Source of the DNA: Periplaneta americana
Lineage: Eukaryota; Arthropoda; Insecta; Blattodea; Blattidae
DNA: 64,000 nucleotides
Direction of reading: 5' to 3'
Assembly (NCBI RefSeq): GCF_040183065.1
Contig: NC_091132.1
Coordinates: 162,574,102-162,638,101 of the forward strand
The notes under the pieces are model-generated. The model was given only the letters and a program-made list of their open reading frames with translations, had not been told where the DNA came from and did no database searches. This document shows positions 42,146 to 54,305 of this stretch, piece by piece. Made by a program: the position numbers and the translations under genes. Positions within the stretch are counted from its first letter, which is position 1, and the number at the start of each line of letters is the position of its first letter.

Positions 42146-42724
42146 CCTAGTACAAAAACCTAGAACTAACATGTAAAAGTCACTAAAAGATCACTAACAT
42201 TTAACTCTGAAATAAAGAAGTTGGTAATACTTACTATATTCAACCAAGTGCCCGTCTTCTATGAAATTACCAAAAAAAGAAAAAAACCCTTAGAAATTTA
42301 ACGATTTTCACTTCCGAAATCACCAGAATTACCTCAGTGCTTGTTTTACCCAAAACCTTTCAATATTCACGGCTACATAGGCTACTTTGGTCAATCTAGA
42401 GCATCCAATAGCCACTGAACGAATATTGCACACTTTTATCACTGTCAATATGGTACTATAAACTAATTTCCAATAGGCCTACTTTTATCACACCCACAAC
42501 ACATTTCAAATCTTATTGTACCATATATATAGAATTATTACTACATTAACACATTTAGTATATCACGAAACATGTAAAATGTAATTATTATGAAAGTCGC
42601 CATATTCTTCTTAGAATTAGTACAATCCACTTCCACTAGATAGCAACCGACACGATTGGCAGAACCGGCAATACTTAATAACGAAATGATACTAAATGTG
42701 AGAAATGTTACTACAGGTGTGCAG
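42146..42724. other. No gene seen
   Basis: Block 42600-42740 resembles 50630-50760 ('gaaatgttactac.ggtgt'). Confidence 0.35.
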
Positions 42725-42860
42725 TATTATGGGACAGGTTAGGTTAAGTTTGATTAGGTGTGTAATGTGTGGCAGGTTAGGTTAGGTTACATTAGGTGTA
42801 GGCCTATAGTATTATGAGAGAGGTTAGGTTACCTTTGATAAGTTGTGCAGTATTATTACT
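42725..42860. repeat. Short TTAGG-like tracts
   Basis: 'aggttaggttaag' and 'aggttaggttaggttac' units occur next to 'agtattatg'. TTAGG is the usual insect telomere unit; the tracts are only two to three units long. Similar phrases occur at about 53960, 57180 and 58440. Confidence 0.5.
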
Positions 42861-43656
42861 ATGTTGGCGACACTGAAACCCAGTGTTACATTAAAGAAAT
42901 ATGGCGGTATTCTTTGTTCACGCACGATGATTTTCGTATATAAATAAGGTACATATTTAGGGCGAGTTGCACTGCGAAATGACACAGTTCCTTTCAATGT
43001 GCAGATTTACACCAGTCATTTTTCCTCGTCCCGTGATCAAATTGATCACATTTCCGTCCCCTCGCGTATGTGGTACCAAAGAGGTTACGTCATTTTTCGG
43101 TTTTTCCCCTTCAAAATTTTCTAGAGTTCCTTCAGTGGAGCAGCGTAAACTGGAGTGAGACAAGTGGCCAACAGGCTTGGAGCTCACATATTTAGTTTCT
43201 TTCAGCCCCGAACCCCTTGCAAGGACGTGTTTTGCGTACCTTTTAAATTACTCCTCCCACTTCTCTTTCAATTCAATTCAATTCAATTCAATAGGGCGAG
43301 TTGGGTGGGCTTACAGCTCTCCCAGTGATCACATCAATTTCTACTAATCAATATTATAAATCCAAGGCATTTTATCAAGTTTCTATAGTGGCTGTAACAT
43401 AAGAAAGATTCACCCATACTTATAGTCCTCTATAAATTATTGATATATACTCACTTCCACATTCAGAATGTAGCACAGTAAATCATTCGAAATTCTGAAA
43501 TCACGATCAAACGAGCCGTGACCAAGAACCCCAAATAACCAGATTTATTAGAAATTACAGGGGATTTACAAACTTCCCATTATTTGATCACTATTATCTG
43601 CGATTTAATTGCATATAATTTTGTTATATTTCATAATTTTAGGAACTACATTACTT
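42861..43656. other. No gene; CAATT run at 43266-43291
   Basis: Open frames at 42957-43187 on both strands overlap each other and show no domain. Confidence 0.4.
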
Positions 43657-43832
43657 CTAGGGCCGTATTCATAGACATTTTTAGCACGGGCTTCTGGTGG
43701 ATGATCAGCGTTTTTCGTATTCATAGGGATAGGATATGATTTGAATTCTGTACTAGTAACCAGTGGATAGCCGGGGCTAGCTTAGTACGCTCGTAGCGCG
43801 TGCTGCGAAATGTCTATGAATACCACCCCTAG
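43657..43832. mobile_element. MITE, 176 bp
   Basis: Inverted ends CTAGGG..GTATTCATAGACATTT at both sides, the inner parts sharing 'gcacg'. Confidence 0.8.
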
Positions 43833-44147
43833 TGTTTAATATTACAAAATGTTGAATTTAGACCTGAGTCGAGATTTCGCCTAATTTGCTATTTGTGAGT
43901 TTCGATACTGACAGTGCTTGATTTGGTTTCGCCCCCCCCCCCCCACTTTATTGCTAAAATTAATGTTTTCCATTTATTCTCTGAATGTTCTTAAACATTT
44001 CGCTCAAAAGTAGTCCAAAACATCCCAGTTGTAGATTCTGCAGGTTCATATGCTGCCACTAGATAAGTCTCTCCTAAGCCCTACATCTTTCGTAACTTAA
44101 ATAAAAACATCATGGTGTAGTATCATGAAAGTAATATTTGCTTATTT
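43833..44147. other. No gene; poly-C at 43931-43943
   Basis: Nothing else recognised. Confidence 0.4.
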
Positions 44148-44376
44148 GTAGTAGTTTGTTTTACAACTGCTATGGTTATCTAGCGTCTGAATGATATGAA
44201 GATGATAATGCCAACTAAATGGGTCCAGGGGCCAGCGCCAAAAGTTAACCAGCATATTATTTTAATGGGTTCAGGGAAAACGCCAGATAAAAACCTCAAC
44301 CAGGTAACTTGTCCCAAACAGAATTTGAACCCAGACCAGCTAGTCTGACGATCAGACATGCTGTTACTCCACAACA
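44148..44376 (-). mobile_element. SINE family A, diverged
   Basis: The order tail-body-head is intact but mutated throughout ('gtccaggggccagc', 'aatttgaacccagacc'). Confidence 0.75.
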
Positions 44377-44454
44377 GTAGACAACAATTATTAAAAGTTG
44401 TATGTTTATTATTATCATTGTTAACTTAAGAGTCTTAAAGACCAAATACCTGAC

Positions 44455-44672
44455 TTGCAAGAAAAGTATGGTAGTAAAGGCGTTGTTTTTTTTTTTTCTT
44501 TGTACAGAGGAGGAACCCGAAGGCTTACACTGCAGCCAGAGGCTTATTGTGCTTATCACTCCTATTCTGTGAATGATTGGGTAGCCAAACTGCTGCACTC
44601 TTATACAAGTACAGTATGCAGCACCGTGAACGTAACCCGAACTATTGTATGGATGATGATTAATGATTAATT
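44455..44672. repeat. Probable dispersed repeat
   Basis: The block 'acactgcagccagaggctta...gtgaacgtaacccg' has repeat-like, less AT-rich composition; class unknown. Confidence 0.35.
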
Positions 44673-44675
44673 AAT

Positions 44676-44827
44676 GATGGCGAAATGAGTCTGAGATCCA
44701 AAGATGAAAATTACGTAGCAATTCTGCTTCAATTGGTCGAAGTAAAATCCTGGAAGAAACCCCAACCAGGATTTGACCCGCTCGTTTCATAGCCAAATGT
44801 GCTGACCATTACTCCACAGTGATGGAC
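44676..44827 (-). mobile_element. SINE family A, 3'-truncated and diverged
   Basis: Keeps 'gaaatgagtctgagatcc' and the head 'cattactccacagtg'; the tail is missing. Confidence 0.7.
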
Positions 44828-45173
44828 TAGTAAAGGCATTACTGAAAATCACAATTCACATTATGTCGATAATAATATAGAACTACCACATACATATGTA
44901 AGGAAATATGAAGAACCCTAATTTAAAAAAAAAGAAACATAAATGATATGAATATTAATTTTATGACAGCAAGCGAAATAAAAGTACCAAACGAAAGTTG
45001 CAACCACAGAGGCCTATTACTTAAGAATTTTTAGAAGCAGTCTCTGTTCAGTAGAGAATGCTGAAATGGAAATGGAAATGATATTTGGAATAAATCCAAT
45101 GCTTGTATTTAACATAGGGAAGATATGGGTATAGTAGTACACTTTTTTATTTTTTATAGTATCTTTCAAACCT

Positions 45174-46010
45174 TTGGTTATATTTCAAAAAGCCCTCAAA
45201 TATTATCTACATCACTATTTGACCATGTTTTACATTTACACTGATGGATCTCTCATGGATCAAAATGAAGGAGCTGGAGCAGGAGCTACTTGCCAATACT
45301 TTTCTCTTTATAAAAATGTTGGCAAGTACACAACAAATTTTGATGGCGAAGTTGAAGCCATTTATGCATCACTTCAAAATGTATTTGTATGGCTAAACCA
45401 GTGCAAAAACATAGTCATCCTGTCTGACTCCAAAGCTGCAATCCAGTCCATCAGTTCAACTACATCCCCTAAAATGGAAAAAGTAAAAGAAATTCATTGC
45501 ATGGTAAAACAAATTCAAATGCTAAATAAAAAAGTGGTCTTCTAGTGGATCCCGGCCCACTGCGGACTGAATGGTAACGAGAAAGCAGATATGTTAGCAA
45601 AGAAAGGAACTTATATCAACTTAAAAACAAATTTCAAGTTCCCATATGAATCAATAAAGTGAGTCATAAAAAGAATAAGTTACAGCGAACAGGCAAAACA
45701 TCAAAATTCAAAATGGAAAGAATCATTCAAAGATCCAAAACTAATTCCTGATCTAGCTCGAAAATCTGCCGTGGCCATGTTTAGATTGATTACTGGTCAT
45801 GATTGCCTCAGTAAACACCTCCATCGTATTGGAGTACTGAATTCACCTAAATGCTTACTGTGCACCAGAGAAGAGGACATGGAGATGGAGCACCTGGCTA
45901 ATTGTGAAACTCTTACGACATTTGTGGACCTTCCATCAAAATATTGGGAAGCAAGAAGGATGATGACTTCATTGTTAAATCCAGAGCATTAGATATACAC
46001 ACACAATTAT
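45174..46010 (+). mobile_element. LINE fragment: RNase H and C-terminal Cys/His domain
   Basis: RNase H: YTDGSLMDQ (first Asp), GEVEAIYASL (Glu), VILSDSKAAIQSI (second Asp) at 45230-45450, a stop at 45543, then WIPAHCGLNGNEKADMLAKK (His and last Asp) to 45604. The C-terminal part 45771-45992 reads CLSKHLHRIGVLNSPKCLLC, EHLANC and KYWEARRMM. The upstream RT is absent. Same family as 27.4 and 34.5 kb. Confidence 0.9.
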
Positions 46011-46450
46011 TTATACTTCCTGTAATATTCCAGTATTATATGCAAATGTGAAACTAGAAAACACCTACACCTGTTCCAACTTGAGGATACAGTGGAACAC
46101 TCATTAGGCTACACTGGTACACCCGTTATTTTGTCACAAATATTTAATAATAAATCCTGAAAATAATTAGAGTTCTTATAATTTGTACAATATAGTACTT
46201 TCTACTGCTTGTACATCTTATTCATTTTGGACTGCATCACTTTATGATTATTCCAATTTAGAGTCGACGGCAATTCGGAAGGCGGTAATCTGCCAGCGTT
46301 TGCATCGAGAGACAAATAGAGAGAGCAAGGCAGCCTACAACATTGCCACATCGTACTTCACGCGTACATGCAATACAAATAGCGCAGGAGAGAATTTAAA
46401 TTATCAAAAGGCAATAATGAACTTAGCTGTTGATTACTTTAAGCATGATA
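46011..46450. other. No gene seen
   Basis: Possibly the body of the element to which the next feature belongs; nothing recognised. Confidence 0.35.
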
Positions 46451-46690
46451 TCAAACAAACCCTCTTTCCTTCACTAACAGTATTCTTTGCACTGTTCTCA
46501 ATCCCACACCACATGCTTCTGCAGTCGTTTCTTGCGTGTTGGCAACGTTGCAGCCAGCATCAAGGTTGCTAGCAGCATTCTGCTCGTCAACGTTTTTAAA
46601 ATAATTATACGACTTAAACACTATTTTCCACGCCTGCCTGTGCAATACTCGTCTTCTTACAGTCTGTTCTTCCATTTATTTATCTTACAC
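46451..46690 (-). pseudogene. Tc1/IS630-type transposase N-terminus
   Basis: Minus frame: RRVLHRQAWKIVFKSYNYFK, then ETTAEACGVGLRTVQRILL, a helix-turn-helix like that in insect Tc1-type elements. Only the N-terminal 75 residues remain. Confidence 0.6.
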
Positions 46691-46862
46691 ACATACAGTA
46701 AATGTTAGTTTTACTTATTCAGTGTATTGAAACACTCACACGTGAACAAACAAACTCGGAAAGTACTTGTTACAGACTGATTCTGATTGGTTCTACTGCA
46801 CAAGCTTGTGATGTCACATACCAGAAATGCTACGGCGCATATAGCAGCTACCGCCTTCCGAA

Positions 46863-47518
46863 ATGCCGTCTAGTCTAGTCAATGTTGAATGTGGAGTTCC
46901 TCAAGATTCCATTTTGGGAGCACTCCTATTCTTGATTATGGTGAATGACCTTCCAGAAAATGTTAGTTGTAAATCTGTATTATTTGGAGATGACACAACT
47001 CTTTATTCATCACATACTAATATAAACATTTTAAATTCAGCAATGAAAAAATTATAGTAAGTTGGTTTCGGGTGAATGGTTTCAGTTTAAATTTAGATAA
47101 AACTCAAAATATAATATTTTCGTTGAAAAATACATCGAACGCCGAAGCTCGGTCATAGGTAAAATTGTTAGGGCTTGTATTGAATTCTAAATTAGCATGG
47201 GATGAACATATTAATTTGTTAAGTATTAAGCTGTCAAGAGTAATTTACTTATTAAAATATTTAAAATCTTTAATACCAAAATTCTACCTCATAAATTCAT
47301 ATATATTTTATTTATTTTTATTACGACGCTGTATCAACATCTCAGGTTATTTAGCGTCTGAGTGAAATGAAAGTGATAATGTCGGTGAAATGAATCCGGG
47401 GTCCAGCACCGAAAGTTACACAGCATATAAATTCATATTACGCCTTTTCAATAGTATATTATCATATGGTATTTAGATTTGGGGAAATAGCAGTAGTATA
47501 TCCAAGATTCTCATTCTA

Positions 47519-47557
<39 letters not shown>

Positions 47558-47638
47558 TACGCATTTTAACAGGGTCTGCACATTATGACGCTCATTGTAG
47601 ACCAATATTTATTCAAGAAAAAATGTTAAATGTCATAA

Positions 47639-47678
<40 letters not shown>

Positions 47679-48014
47679 CAATGTCTAATGGAAATTAAGA
47701 AAAAACCTTAATACTTATCACCATAAAACAGAAGTTCATCACTATAACACAAGGTACAATTATTGCCTTTCAGAATCTAGAGTTAGATTAAAAGTCCAAA
47801 AAATGGTTCAATTCTATTGTTATAACAATGTTTAACAAGTTACCACAAAATGCATATGATGCAACTTATATACAATTTAAATCTATTTTGTATAACTGGT
47901 AAATCAACCATCCATTCTATAGTATTAGTGAATTTCTTGACTCCACTGTAAATATATTGTAAATTTATAAGCTGCATTGCTCTTTATTATTACGATTATT
48001 ATTAGTATTGGTTA

Positions 48015-48062
<48 letters not shown>

Positions 48063-48181
48063 GTATTGTATTTCATTTGTATTACTGTATTCATCTGTTT
48101 TTATATTTTATATCAAATATTATTTTATTTTATGTCTATTGCAACAAACTGTTGCTCATGACATTAATAAACGATTGATTG

Positions 48182-48219
<38 letters not shown>

Positions 48220-48222
48220 ATA
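46863..48222 (+). mobile_element. CR1/Jockey-type LINE, RT to 3' end, (GATT)n tail
   Basis: RT begins at the GVPQDSILGALLF motif; the YADD-equivalent is FGDDTTLYSS (Y or A replaced by G, so the catalytic box is altered). Then WFRVNGFSLNLDKTQ, LGLVLNSKLAWDEHI and LKSLIPKFYLINSY. A SINE (47303-47426), a 34-base A run (47520-47553) and an AT run (47640-47676) interrupt the frame. An ATT run (48014-48058) and a GATT tail (48171-48219) close it. Confidence 0.88.
47291..47438 (-). mobile_element. 5'-truncated SINE family A inside the LINE
   Basis: 'ataaattcatat' at 47291-47302 and 47427-47438 flanks a 124-bp tail-plus-body fragment lacking the tRNA head, as expected of incomplete reverse transcription at the target. 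Confidence 0.92.
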
Positions 48223-48702
48223 TGAATTTAAACATCTCGAACTAAAGAAAACTATTCAGACCTTTATTCAGCTGTTACTTTCTCACAAATATTCAATAAT
48301 GATTACAGATGCAATGAGTAACAGACCTAAAGAATAACACTGATAATTTTTAAATTTATTTACATTGGACATAGAATCAATTTAAGTATGAGAAATTTGA
48401 CAAATTTCAACTGAATACTAAAACTTCAGACTTGCTTTTTGTTCCACTTGAAAGTAAGGGTAGCTTCAAAACAATATGTTTCAATTGTTTTAATTAATTT
48501 CATTAAAGGATTCAGTCGTTTCATATAATTCACCATAATATTATCTCCTAATCATCTCTTGCTTCTCCAGTAGAAAAGATTTTGGAGCCTTATATATCTT
48601 GACCTTCCTAAGTAACACAAAAGAACCAATAGTAGACGTTCATCATTGTTATCATTCTCTTCTTCAGTGTTCGATGTAATCTCACTATAATATACGCTGT
48701 CA
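48223..48702. other. No gene seen
   Basis: AT-rich; nothing recognised. Confidence 0.4.
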
Positions 48703-49600
48703 TTAGATTCGCTTCGACCGTATATAGTCCATACTACAGAACGTCCATAAGGTCCAAATGTCCATACGGTGAAAATGTCCGTGTACTAAATGTCCATACG
48801 ACAGAAAGGCCATATGATAAAACGTCCGTTACGTCAAAATGTCCATAGTGTCAAACGTCCATAATGTCCAAGTTCAAAGGAAAATTCTGCTTGAATAGAA
48901 CACAATAAATTTTATTCTATAACTCGTATAAATAAGTTATTAGTCATGGGGAACCGGAGCCCCACTTTTAAGATGGTAACTAATACTTTTAAGATTTAAG
49001 AGAATTTCTCCTCTTTCTTCGTACCTGTTGCAGTTTCTCACAATCTGGAGAATTTGTCTTTGATTCGTCAAAATATACCATTCATTCCCGGCTCTTTAAT
49101 TTGTGTATGCCTCACTCTTGCTTGCAATATTTGTGTCCAAACTCCATTTTCTTCGCGCTTTAGTCACTGTATAAATCGTCAAGTGGATGGATGTACAGTC
49201 ATCATGCGTTGAAGAAGATTGTGCCAGTCTTCTACCGCGTTGTTTGTGTGCTGCATGCCTCTCAGGCTTGGGAGGTTCATGTTCCTGTATCACCAAGAAA
49301 GAAGTGATGGCACTAACTAAGGATTTCATTCCGTCTTTAAAAAATTCAGTTCTGATTAGTTCTGCACTTGAAAATTTTTACATAGGTTACTATAACTACC
49401 ATGAACAATGGATATAGTGTACATTATAGAGCTATGGACATTATGACTGGACATCAGAGTGAAGTGGACATTATAGAACTATGGACATTTTGACTCTGGA
49501 CGATTTAACATGGACATTTTCAACGTGGACATTATTCCATGGACATTTTGAGGTATGGACATTATAATCCTGGACTTTATGTGTGGTAACCTTAGATTCG
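48703..49600. mobile_element. Mutator-like element with 9-bp duplication and inverted ATGTCCA arrays
   Basis: TTAGATTCG at 48703-48711 and 49592-49600. The left end holds at least six 'tgtccata' or 'cgtcca' units (48728-48870); the right end holds about eight in inverse ('tatggacat', 49432-49575). An internal minus-strand open frame (49329-49096) shows no domain that I can name. Confidence 0.7.
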
Positions 49601-49870
49601 GCAGCAACCGGCGTGGGTCAGTCGGTTAAGGCGCTTGCCTGCCGGTCTGAAGTTGCGCTCGGGTGCGGATTTGGTCCCCGCGTGGGCTGATTACCTGGTT
49701 GGGTTTTTTCCGAGGTTTTCCCCAACCATAAGGTGAATGCCAGGTAATCTATGGCAAATCCTCGGCCTAATCTCGACAAATACCATCTCGCTATCATCAA
49801 TCTCATCGACGTTAAATAACCTAGTAGTTGATAAAGAGTCGTTAAATAACCAACTAAGAGAGATTCGGCA
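49594..49870 (+). mobile_element. SINE family B with target duplication
   Basis: Complete copy 49604-49860; AGATTCGGCA at 49594-49603 and 49861-49870, overlapping the duplication of the Mutator-like element, so it is the younger insertion. Confidence 0.94.
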
Positions 49871-50737
49871 TACTGAATAGCAGCATCACAATCTGAGAAA
49901 TCACTCATACTGTCAATAACTAACTCCGCCTACATGATTTTCTTTGTGCAGCTTTTAAATATGTTGTTCTCTGTATTCTGTCAGTCTTGTAGCTCAGATA
50001 GGTTTGTCTTTAACTGGTGTTGCTGTGAGGACCTGACTTTTGCTCTTTCTTCTGGATCTGCCCCCTGTCTTACTATGTGGATGTTTGGGAAGTGGACGAG
50101 AACAAACTACTGTAGTTGATGTAGTTTGAGTGTCTTCTTGTTTTTTCCAGAGGATGTGGTCTGTTTGTCCACCAGATAATGTAGGTCCTTCAACATCTGG
50201 TAGCTCTGTGAGATGGTGATCTGGTGTCCGTAGGTTTTTCAGAGTGGAGTTTATTGTCTTTGTTGTTTAGGTGTGACCTATCAGTAACATATGAAGATAG
50301 GAGAAACTCATATTTTGAACATATCTGTTTCAGGGCCAAATGCCAATACATTGTACCTTCCAGTGTAAAGGCTTTCAAGTAACTATTTCCAAACAAAGTT
50401 CCTATATCATAAATAGAGTAGTTTGGCCTGGATTTGAGAGCATCAAGTCATTGCATTGAAATTAGTTTTCAAGGATTTAATTAACAACAAAGGAAGAGCA
50501 AAAGCCAGGTCCTCATAGCAATACAATCAACATTGATTATTGCACAAAACACGCACTTAACGCAAAAAAATGTAATTATGAGCAGTTAAGAGAGTCACCA
50601 TATTCCCTTCCCAGTATCACGCGGCGTTTTCTTCTTCCACTAGGTGGCACCCACCTTGGCGTATAGCAGGGACGACATCTGCAAACAAAATTATACAAAA
50701 CGTGAGGAATGTTACTACTGGTGTATAGTATTAGACA
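49871..50737. other. No gene seen
   Basis: Open frames (49934-50119, 50190-50396) show no domain. Confidence 0.4.
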
Positions 50738-51718
50738 GAGTGACCTGTCCTCTTTTGTCCGGACATGTCTTCCTTTATAGGCCTTTGTCCGGGGTCAGGG
50801 CGGATTTTTGAAAAGTCAAGAAATGTTCTACTTTTCGTAACTTGTATGTCTGATATTTTGAAATTATCAGATTTGACGCCTTTTTCAACTAATTTTCCTG
50901 TAGGTAGCAGCAGAATCGACAGAATATACTCTTTGCCAAAGATCATAACTCTCTTTGCATACAAAATAATATTAAATTTACATTATGTGCTGTCTTTTTT
51001 ATCTATTTTGATAATAATTATAGGCCTAGTTCCCTTGGCTTTCATATGTAGTTAACTGTAAAATCATTTTATATTAAGTTTTATAATAAATATACTGTAA
51101 TGAAATAAATATTAACATAATTTTAAGTATAATGTAGGCCTAAGCCTAAATATAAACAAGGTAGATATTTTCTGTCCTCTTCAATAATTCTAGTTCCCTT
51201 GACTTCCATATGTAGCTAACTGTAAAAGTATTAATATTAAGTTTTATCATACTGTAATTATATTTGTAATATTAACATACTATTAAGTATGATATAAGCC
51301 TAAATTTGTACTGTAAATATTTTGTAAGAAAATAGACATTGACGTAATTTGAAGTATAATGTAATGTTTATGTTATGTTTTATTTAACGACGCTCACAAC
51401 TGCAGAGGTTATATCAGTGTCGCCGGATGTGCTGGAATTTTGTCCCACAGGAGTTCTTTTACGTGTCAATAAATCTTCTGACATGAGCCTGTCGCATTTA
51501 AGCACACTTAAATGCCATCGACCTGGCCCGGGATCGAACCCGCAACCTTGGGCATAGAAGGCCAGCGCTATACCAACTCGCCAACCAGGTCGACAGTATA
51601 ATATAGGCCTAAGCCTAAATCTAAGTACATATTGTCTGTCCTCTTTTTTCGAACAATGTCCTCCTTTTTGAAGCTTTGTGTCCTCTTTTCTATCGATGTG
51701 AATCTGGTTACCGTACCC
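50738..51718. mobile_element. TIR-like repeat 'tgtcctctttt', copy 1
   Basis: Starts 'gtgacctgtcctcttttgtc' and ends in inverse 'ctttt..atgtgaatctggttac'. The body shares 'ggtcagggcggatttt' and 'cagaatatactctttgcca' with the copy at 58.9 kb. A SINE sits inside. Confidence 0.75.
51353..51602 (-). mobile_element. SINE family C with target duplication
   Basis: Head at the right (B box 'gggatcgaacccgcaacc'), tail at the left ('tttaacgacgctc'); AGTATAAT at 51353-51360 and 51595-51602. Confidence 0.92.
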
Positions 51719-52039
51719 TAGTATTAGATATTTTCCCAGATATTCTACACCAAAAGAAGCTATACTGCTTTTTGCTGATATATCGTCGCTTATCTGACGA
51801 AGTGACGTAAGCGCCAAAACCAAACATTTGGAGATACTTCGCCAGCACACTTCGTTGGACCATATCTATATTCTGACGAACTGGCGTACATCCATCTCTA
51901 ATGGTTACTTGGCAGTGAACATCGTGTTATCGTCGTAAACGCCATTGCTCTTTCATTCTTTTTCAGACGAACTGGCGTATCAGATTCGCAAGTCGCTTAC
52001 GTCTCTTCGTTAGGTATTACCTTTTTTAAAACTGGTCGT

Positions 52040-52462
52040 TACGTCTATGTGTGCAGTGTATTGCTAGGCTCCCTATAATCAATGGTTTGCCACGTGATGC
52101 CAAAAATGAACATTTATTTATAAATTCGAGCAAACTAACTATTTCGACATTATTAAGCTGCCTAGAGTATGAAATTGGCACAAAAAGAAACACATTGGAC
52201 TACAGTCAGAGAAGTCAGAGTGACCAAAGACGACCCTAACTGCGTTTTTGTAAAAACCAGTCATTTGGACGAACATTATGAGCAGCTATCTCTGAAATCA
52301 CGGAATATTTCTGAAATTTTGAAGCTTCCTCTGCCTCTTCTTAATGTCACCTCTCCAAAGATTTCGGTTGAGAAGTACAACGATTTGCAGCAGCTATGCA
52401 AAGGGTCAACACCAGTAATAAGAGATGTTTATAAAACGTTCTACAAGGAACTCCCATATTAA
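52040..52462 (+). pseudogene. Orphan protein remnant in the TIR transposon
   Basis: Two overlapping frames (52051-52239 and 52169-52462) appear to be one broken reading: first LPRDAKNEHLFINSSKL, then VFVKTSHLDEHYEQLSLKSR and ISVEKYNDLQQLCKG, ending FYKELPY. It probably derives from the element's own transposase; I cannot name the family. Confidence 0.5.
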
Positions 52463-52542
52463 TTCTAGGGTACAATAATTATTATTAACCCATGAACATT
52501 TTCAATACTTGTTTGTGTTTCTTAAAATTGTTTGTAAACAAA

Positions 52543-53235
52543 TAAATACATTGAATAATTTCAAGGGAAAAATTGTTCCGGGGCCGGGTATCGATCCCGG
52601 GACCTCTGTTGAACGTACCAGCGCTCTGCCAACTGAGCTACCCGGGAACTCCACCCGACACCGTCTCAATTTTTCCCTTTATATCCACATAACTCGCGTG
52701 GGCTGACGAAACGCCAGAGACCCACATCGAGTGCACACAATCTCTGTGTGACTTGAAATTGTGGTTTTCTGTTAACGTACACAGTAACGTATATATTATG
52801 CAAATCTAATCTTTCAGGTAAAGCTCCCTGTAAAGCCGATTTGAATAATTTCAAGGGAAAAATTGTTCCGGGGCTGGGTATCGATCCCGGGACCTCTGTT
52901 GAACGTACCAGCGCTCTGCCAACTGAGCTACCCGGGAACCCCACCCGACACCGTCTCAACTTTTCCCTTTATATCCACATCGAGTGCACACAATCTCTGT
53001 GATTGTGTGCACTCGATGTGGGTCTCTGGCGTTTCGTCAGCCCACTCGAGTTATGTGGATATAAAGGGAAAAGTTGAGACGGTGTCGGGTGGAGTTTCCA
53101 GGTAGCTCAGTTGGCAGAGCGCTGGTACGTTCAACAGAGGTCCCGGGATCGATACCCGGCCCCGGAACAATTTTTCCCTTGAAATTATTCAAATCGGCTT
53201 TACAGGGAGCTTTACCTGAAAGATTAGTTTTGCAA
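52543..53235. mobile_element. Cluster of three family D SINEs, two direct and one inverted
   Basis: Copies at 52555-52842 (minus), 52843-53000 (minus, deleted) and 53001-53232 (plus). The plus head has A box 'ggtagctcagttggcagagc' and B box 'gggatcgataccc'. 52975-52995 and 53001-53021 form a perfect 21-bp hairpin with a five-base loop. Confidence 0.88.
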
Positions 53236-53671
53236 ATAAATACATTATTCATTAATTTTATGTAATTTAAAAAATTTCTTGAATTTGCTTTATTAAAAAA
53301 GTTTATAATCCTCTTTATTTCATAGACTTTCAAATAATTATAATGTATAATAAAAATAAAAAATAAATAAAATTAGTCAAAAAATAAATAAAGAATAATA
53401 CAACTCAAAGAATAGCATAAATTAGTATTATACGATCAGTCATGTGTATGGCGTAAGTGCCTTCCTATTATGAGTGAAATCTTTCGAACAGACGTATCTC
53501 CAATTAAGGCCTAAAATTTTAGAGTTTGCCATTAGTCCTTATTAAGAGAAACAATAAACGAACTGAATCAATGTATTATCTTTGACGTGTCAATTTATTA
53601 CTTTGAGTTGTAGGTCCGCATATAAATACACTTTTCTTTCAACTGCTCTCCTGTAAAATTACACATTTGTC
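53236..53671. other. No gene seen
   Basis: Interior of the TIR transposon, AT-rich. Confidence 0.4.
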
Positions 53672-53705
53672 GCTTACGCCACTTCGTCTTTTTAGCGACG
53701 ATATA

Positions 53706-54056
53706 TTGCGTGACTTGCATACAGTAATAAACAAGTGGTTTCACGTTGCAGCAACATATACTTTCCACGTAATTATCTTTTGTTACTTGTCTGTAGAATC
53801 ATATGGAGTCTGAACATACTGACACCATTTTGCTCCCGTCCAAACATGGCTCCGTCCATGTCTCTCGTAAGCAACGGACAGAACACAGCAGTCAGTAAAG
53901 ATGGCTGTGCTATATTACATAGTTCAGTTAATACACCTCGCATTTACGAATCTGTGACAGGTTAGGTGTGGTTAGTTTAGGCATTTTTTATGCCTTGCAG
54001 ATTCGAAAAAATTCACCTTACATCCCTAGCGCTCTATACACAACCATTAAAGTTTA
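53706..54056. other. No gene seen
   Basis: The open frame 53735-53965 ends by a short TTAGG-like phrase at 53958; no domain. Confidence 0.4.
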
Positions 54057-54305
54057 CCGCTGTGGAGTAACGGTAGCCTGCCTGACCGTAAAACGAACGG
54101 GTCCGAGTTCAAATATTCGTTGGGACAAGTTACCTGGTTCAAGTTTTTCCAGGGTTTTCCCTCAACGGCTTAACCCATCAAGAGCAAATGCTGGGTAACT
54201 TTCGGAGCTGCCTGGACTCATTTCGCCAGCATTATCACCTTCACATCATTCAGACGCTACATAACCAAAGCAGTTAATAAAGCATCGTAAAATAACCTAC
54301 TTAAA
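54057..54305 (+). mobile_element. SINE family A
   Basis: Head 'gctgtggagtaacggtagcc' at the left, B box 'gagttcaaatattcg' degraded, tail 'catcgtaaaataacctac'. The only plus-oriented family A copy here. Confidence 0.82.

Larger units (their letters stand above)
51779..53705 (+). mobile_element. 1.9-kb TIR transposon, unknown superfamily
   Basis: Inverted ends start TATATCGTCGCT and continue gacgaagt..cgtaagcg. Further copies of 'gacgaactggcgta' occur at about 51877 and 51964. A coding remnant (52040-52460) lies inside, followed by the family D SINE cluster. Confidence 0.75.

Noticed and set aside
42725-42860. Telomere
   Set aside because: Only two or three TTAGG-like units, embedded in ordinary sequence.
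29570-48219. CRISPR-like regular repeats
   Set aside because: The regular repeats are simple microsatellites without spacers, in an animal genome.
52615-52650. tRNA gene candidate in the SINE D cluster
   Set aside because: The A and B boxes are good, but the sequence is repeated, continues into a SINE body, and lacks a convincing acceptor stem.
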